Below, piece by piece: positions 4,843 through 6,151 of a stretch of DNA of 6,151 bases (its first letter is position 1; every line of letters begins with the position of its first letter). The notes under the pieces were generated by a model, which saw only the letters and a list, made by a program, of their open reading frames with translations, was not told the origin of the DNA and made no database searches. This stretch comes from CAZYAK01 sp964645935 (GTDB lineage: Bacteria > Patescibacteriota > Gracilibacteria > Peribacterales > Peribacteraceae), in the NCBI GenBank assembly GCA_964645935.1, contig CAZYAK010000079.1:1-6151 (forward strand). Reading direction: 5' to 3'. The translations under genes and the position numbers were made by a program.

Positions 4843-5877
4843 ATGGACAAAAATACCATCAACCCTATCCTGGAGAAGGCCGCTGAGACGGGCGCCTCCG
4901 ACGTGCACATCGCCGCTGGTGCGCCGGTGCTCTTCCGTATCAACGGGGAGCTCGTGGCGCAGACCAAGCAGTCGCTCACGGCCGAGCATGCGGAGGAGTG
5001 CATTACTTCGGTGCTCACCCCCGAGGAGCTCAAGCGGTTCCAGGCGCAGCGTGAGATCGATGTCTCGTACGCGCTCAAGAACGGTGTGCGCCTGCGCGTG
5101 AACTGCCACTACGAGCGTGGATCCATGGGCCTCGTCGCCCGTATCATCCCTACCGTCATTCCCTCTCTAGAGGAGTTGGGCCTGCAGGAACTTAGTGGGC
5201 ACTTCCGCACCATCCGCCAGGGCTTGGTGCTCTTTACGGGCCCCACGGGATCGGGCAAGTCCACGTCGCTGGCCGCCATCATCCAGTCCATCATGGCGGA
5301 GCGCGCGGCCAACGTGATCACCTTGGAGGATCCCATCGAGTTCCTGTTCCAGCCCACGCAGGGCATGGCGCGCCAGCGGCAGTACGGGGAGGACTTCCTC
5401 TCGTTCGCCGAGGCGCTCAAGCACGTGCTGCGCCAGGATCCGGACGTCGTCCTCGTGGGCGAGATGCGCGACCCCGAGACCATCGCCGCCGCCCTCACGC
5501 TGGCCGAGACGGGCCACCTGATCTTCGCCACACTGCACACGCCCAATGCCTCCCAGACAGTGGATCGCATCATCGACGTCTTCCCGCCGCACCAACAGGG
5601 CCAGGTGCGGTCGCAGCTCTCCATGTCGCTGCGCGCCATCGTGGCCCAGCGCCTGCTGCCCAAGGAGGGCGGAGGACGCGTGGCTGTGCGAGAGGTGCTC
5701 ATCAACACGCCGGCCGTCGCCCATACCATCCGAGACAATCGCGCCCAAGAGCTCAAGTCCGTCCTCCAGACCAACGAGGGCATCGGCATGTGCACCTTCG
5801 AGAAGGGCGTGAAGACCCTCTACAAGGATGGGCTCCTCTCCAAGGAGACGTACGAGTTCGCGGTGGCGAGCCTGTAG
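4843..5877 (+). CDS. pilT: Type IV pilus retraction ATPase PilT
   Basis: A 344-residue hexameric AAA-like ATPase of the PilT/VirB11 secretion family that powers pilus disassembly, and so twitching, adhesion and DNA uptake, at the cytoplasmic base of the pilus. The N-terminal PAS-like domain (about 1-115) starts with the family's SDVHI. The ATPase core has Walker A GPTGSGKST (133-141), Asp box ITLEDPIEF (159-167), Walker B DVVLVGEMRDPET (201-213, catalytic Glu207), and the His box TGHLIFATLHT (223-233) with NASQTVDRIIDVFP. AIVAQRLLP (265-273) is typical of PilT. The C-terminal retraction motif, AIRNLIRE in well-studied PilTs, appears as AVAHTIRD (291-298). Length is normal for the family. ATG 4843 is clear: a TTG in frame at 4825 lies inside the promoter. 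There is no Shine-Dalgarno sequence; leaderless translation is likely. No pilB, pilC or pilin gene is in the window. Confidence 0.96.
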   Translation: MDKNTINPILEKAAETGASDVHIAAGAPVLFRINGELVAQTKQSLTAEHAEECITSVLTPEELKRFQAQREIDVSYALKNGVRLRVNCHYERGSMGLVARIIPTVIPSLEELGLQELSGHFRTIRQGLVLFTGPTGSGKSTSLAAIIQSIMAERAANVITLEDPIEFLFQPTQGMARQRQYGEDFLSFAEALKHVLRQDPDVVLVGEMRDPETIAAALTLAETGHLIFATLHTPNASQTVDRIIDVFPPHQQGQVRSQLSMSLRAIVAQRLLPKEGGGRVAVREVLINTPAVAHTIRDNRAQELKSVLQTNEGIGMCTFEKGVKTLYKDGLLSKETYEFAVASL

Positions 5878-5912
5878 GATCCGTCATCCCCTTGAGACTC
5901 TTAGATTTGTGG

Positions 5913-5939
5913 GCGGATACCGCATTCTCTGTTCTTCTT
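5913..5939 (+). terminator. Weak terminator-like element after pilT
   Basis: GCGG-ata-CCGC (5913-5923) is a four-pair hairpin followed by a T/C-rich stretch (attctctgttcttctt). The stem is too short for a confident intrinsic terminator, but it is the only candidate between pilT and the next promoter. Confidence 0.2.
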
Positions 5940-5980
5940 AAACGATAATTCACTGCTGGATAGTCCCTCGCAGACGCGCG

Positions 5981-6010
5981 TTAGCACGGGAAAGATGTCT
6001 GTGCTATAAT
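5981..6010 (+). promoter_or_regulatory. Strong extended -10 promoter with overlapping dyad
   Basis: TGCTATAAT (6002-6010) is a perfect -10 hexamer with the TGn extension. TTAGCA (5981-5986) matches the -35 at four of six bases with an 18-nt spacer. TAGCAC (5982-5987) and GTGCTA (6001-6006) are exact reverse complements, so the dyad covers both promoter elements, with half-sites 19 bp apart centre to centre. That placement would suit a repressor operator. The predicted +1 is 6017. Confidence 0.72.
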
Positions 6011-6016
6011 GTAAGG

Positions 6017-6052
6017 ATGCTTTTAAAGGCGGGATTACACAGAAGCACTTAA
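6017..6052 (+). other. Possible 11-codon leaderless upstream ORF
   Basis: The predicted +1 of the promoter at 5981-6010 coincides with an ATG that opens a frame reading MLLKAGLHRST before TAA at 6050. The stop is 7 nt before the ATG of the following gene, a spacing that would allow termination-reinitiation. No homology can be claimed for a peptide this short. It could be a leader peptide or chance. Confidence 0.25.
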
Positions 6053-6059
6053 GAAAACA

Positions 6060-6151
6060 ATGATTCACCCTCCCCCCAATACGGAAAAAACACCCCCCAG
6101 CCCTTCCCAGGGAGATGCTGGAAGCGGGCTGGTAAGATTTATTTATGATCA
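6060..6151 (+). CDS. Start of an unrecognised gene, truncated by the window edge
   Basis: Thirty codons are visible from ATG 6060. The N-terminus is proline-rich and polar (MIHPPPNTEKTPPSPSQGD) and then becomes mixed (SGLVRFIYD) as the window ends. Such a tail often precedes a first membrane segment or a folded domain, but no family can be named. The frame is closed by TAA at 6024 with no other start in between, so ATG 6060 is the only ATG start. AAGAAAA just upstream is A-rich and only weakly Shine-Dalgarno-like. It follows a strong promoter with a leader of about 43 nt. Codon use is less GC-rich than in the genes to the left. Confidence 0.55.
   Translation, partial: MIHPPPNTEKTPPSPSQGDAGSGLVRFIYD

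Noticed and set aside
5109..5795. Minus-strand open frames opposite pilT
   Set aside because: They are antisense to all conserved PilT motifs and show no recognisable domain.

Overview
The window reads as a compact, GC-rich (roughly 60%) bacterial chromosome segment. There is no rRNA, tRNA, CRISPR array, transposase or phage gene in it. TGA ends several genes at natural family C-termini, so the standard bacterial code applies and TGA is not read as glycine. No gene starts behind a clear Shine-Dalgarno sequence, and several starts sit at the predicted transcription start of a nearby -10 box, which suggests frequent leaderless translation. The LigA N-terminus carries a 'DSLK' form of domain Ia that I associate with Candidate Phyla Radiation (Patescibacteria) ligases. 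A high-GC member of that group is my best guess for the source, but this is inference.

Layout. Positions 1-93 hold no gene that can be called. Positions 94-2250 (minus) encode NAD-dependent DNA ligase LigA. It has altered residues in the NMN-binding domain Ia and an extra segment of about 35 residues in the helix-hairpin-helix region. Between ligA and the divergent plus-strand genes lies a 19-bp perfect inverted repeat (2280-2298/2338-2356) built from iterated CGAGTG-type units. Positions 2378-2866 and 2863-3798 (plus) are an ATGA-overlapping pair: a small single-pass membrane protein and an HTTM (vitamin-K-carboxylase-like) polytopic membrane protein. The layout resembles SdpA/SdpB. Positions 3914-4162 (plus) encode an 82-residue protein shaped like the AroQ chorismate mutase fold but lacking most catalytic residues. 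Positions 4172-4681 (minus) encode an S-adenosylmethionine-decarboxylase (SpeD)-family pyruvoyl enzyme with catalytic Ser, His and Cys in place. Positions 4843-5877 (plus) encode the type IV pilus retraction ATPase PilT behind a strong extended -10 promoter. The last 270 bases are less GC-rich (about half). They carry a second strong extended -10 promoter, a possible 11-codon leaderless ORF, and the start of a proline-rich gene that runs off the window.

The genes do not form one pathway. ligA is housekeeping, pilT is pilus retraction, and the two membrane proteins act together. The SpeD-like and chorismate-mutase-like genes are isolated singletons whose substrates cannot be read from context. 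The items most worth following are the orphan SpeD homologue, the catalytically stripped chorismate-mutase-like protein, the SdpAB-like pair without a recognisable toxin precursor, and the run of promoters placed exactly at start codons.
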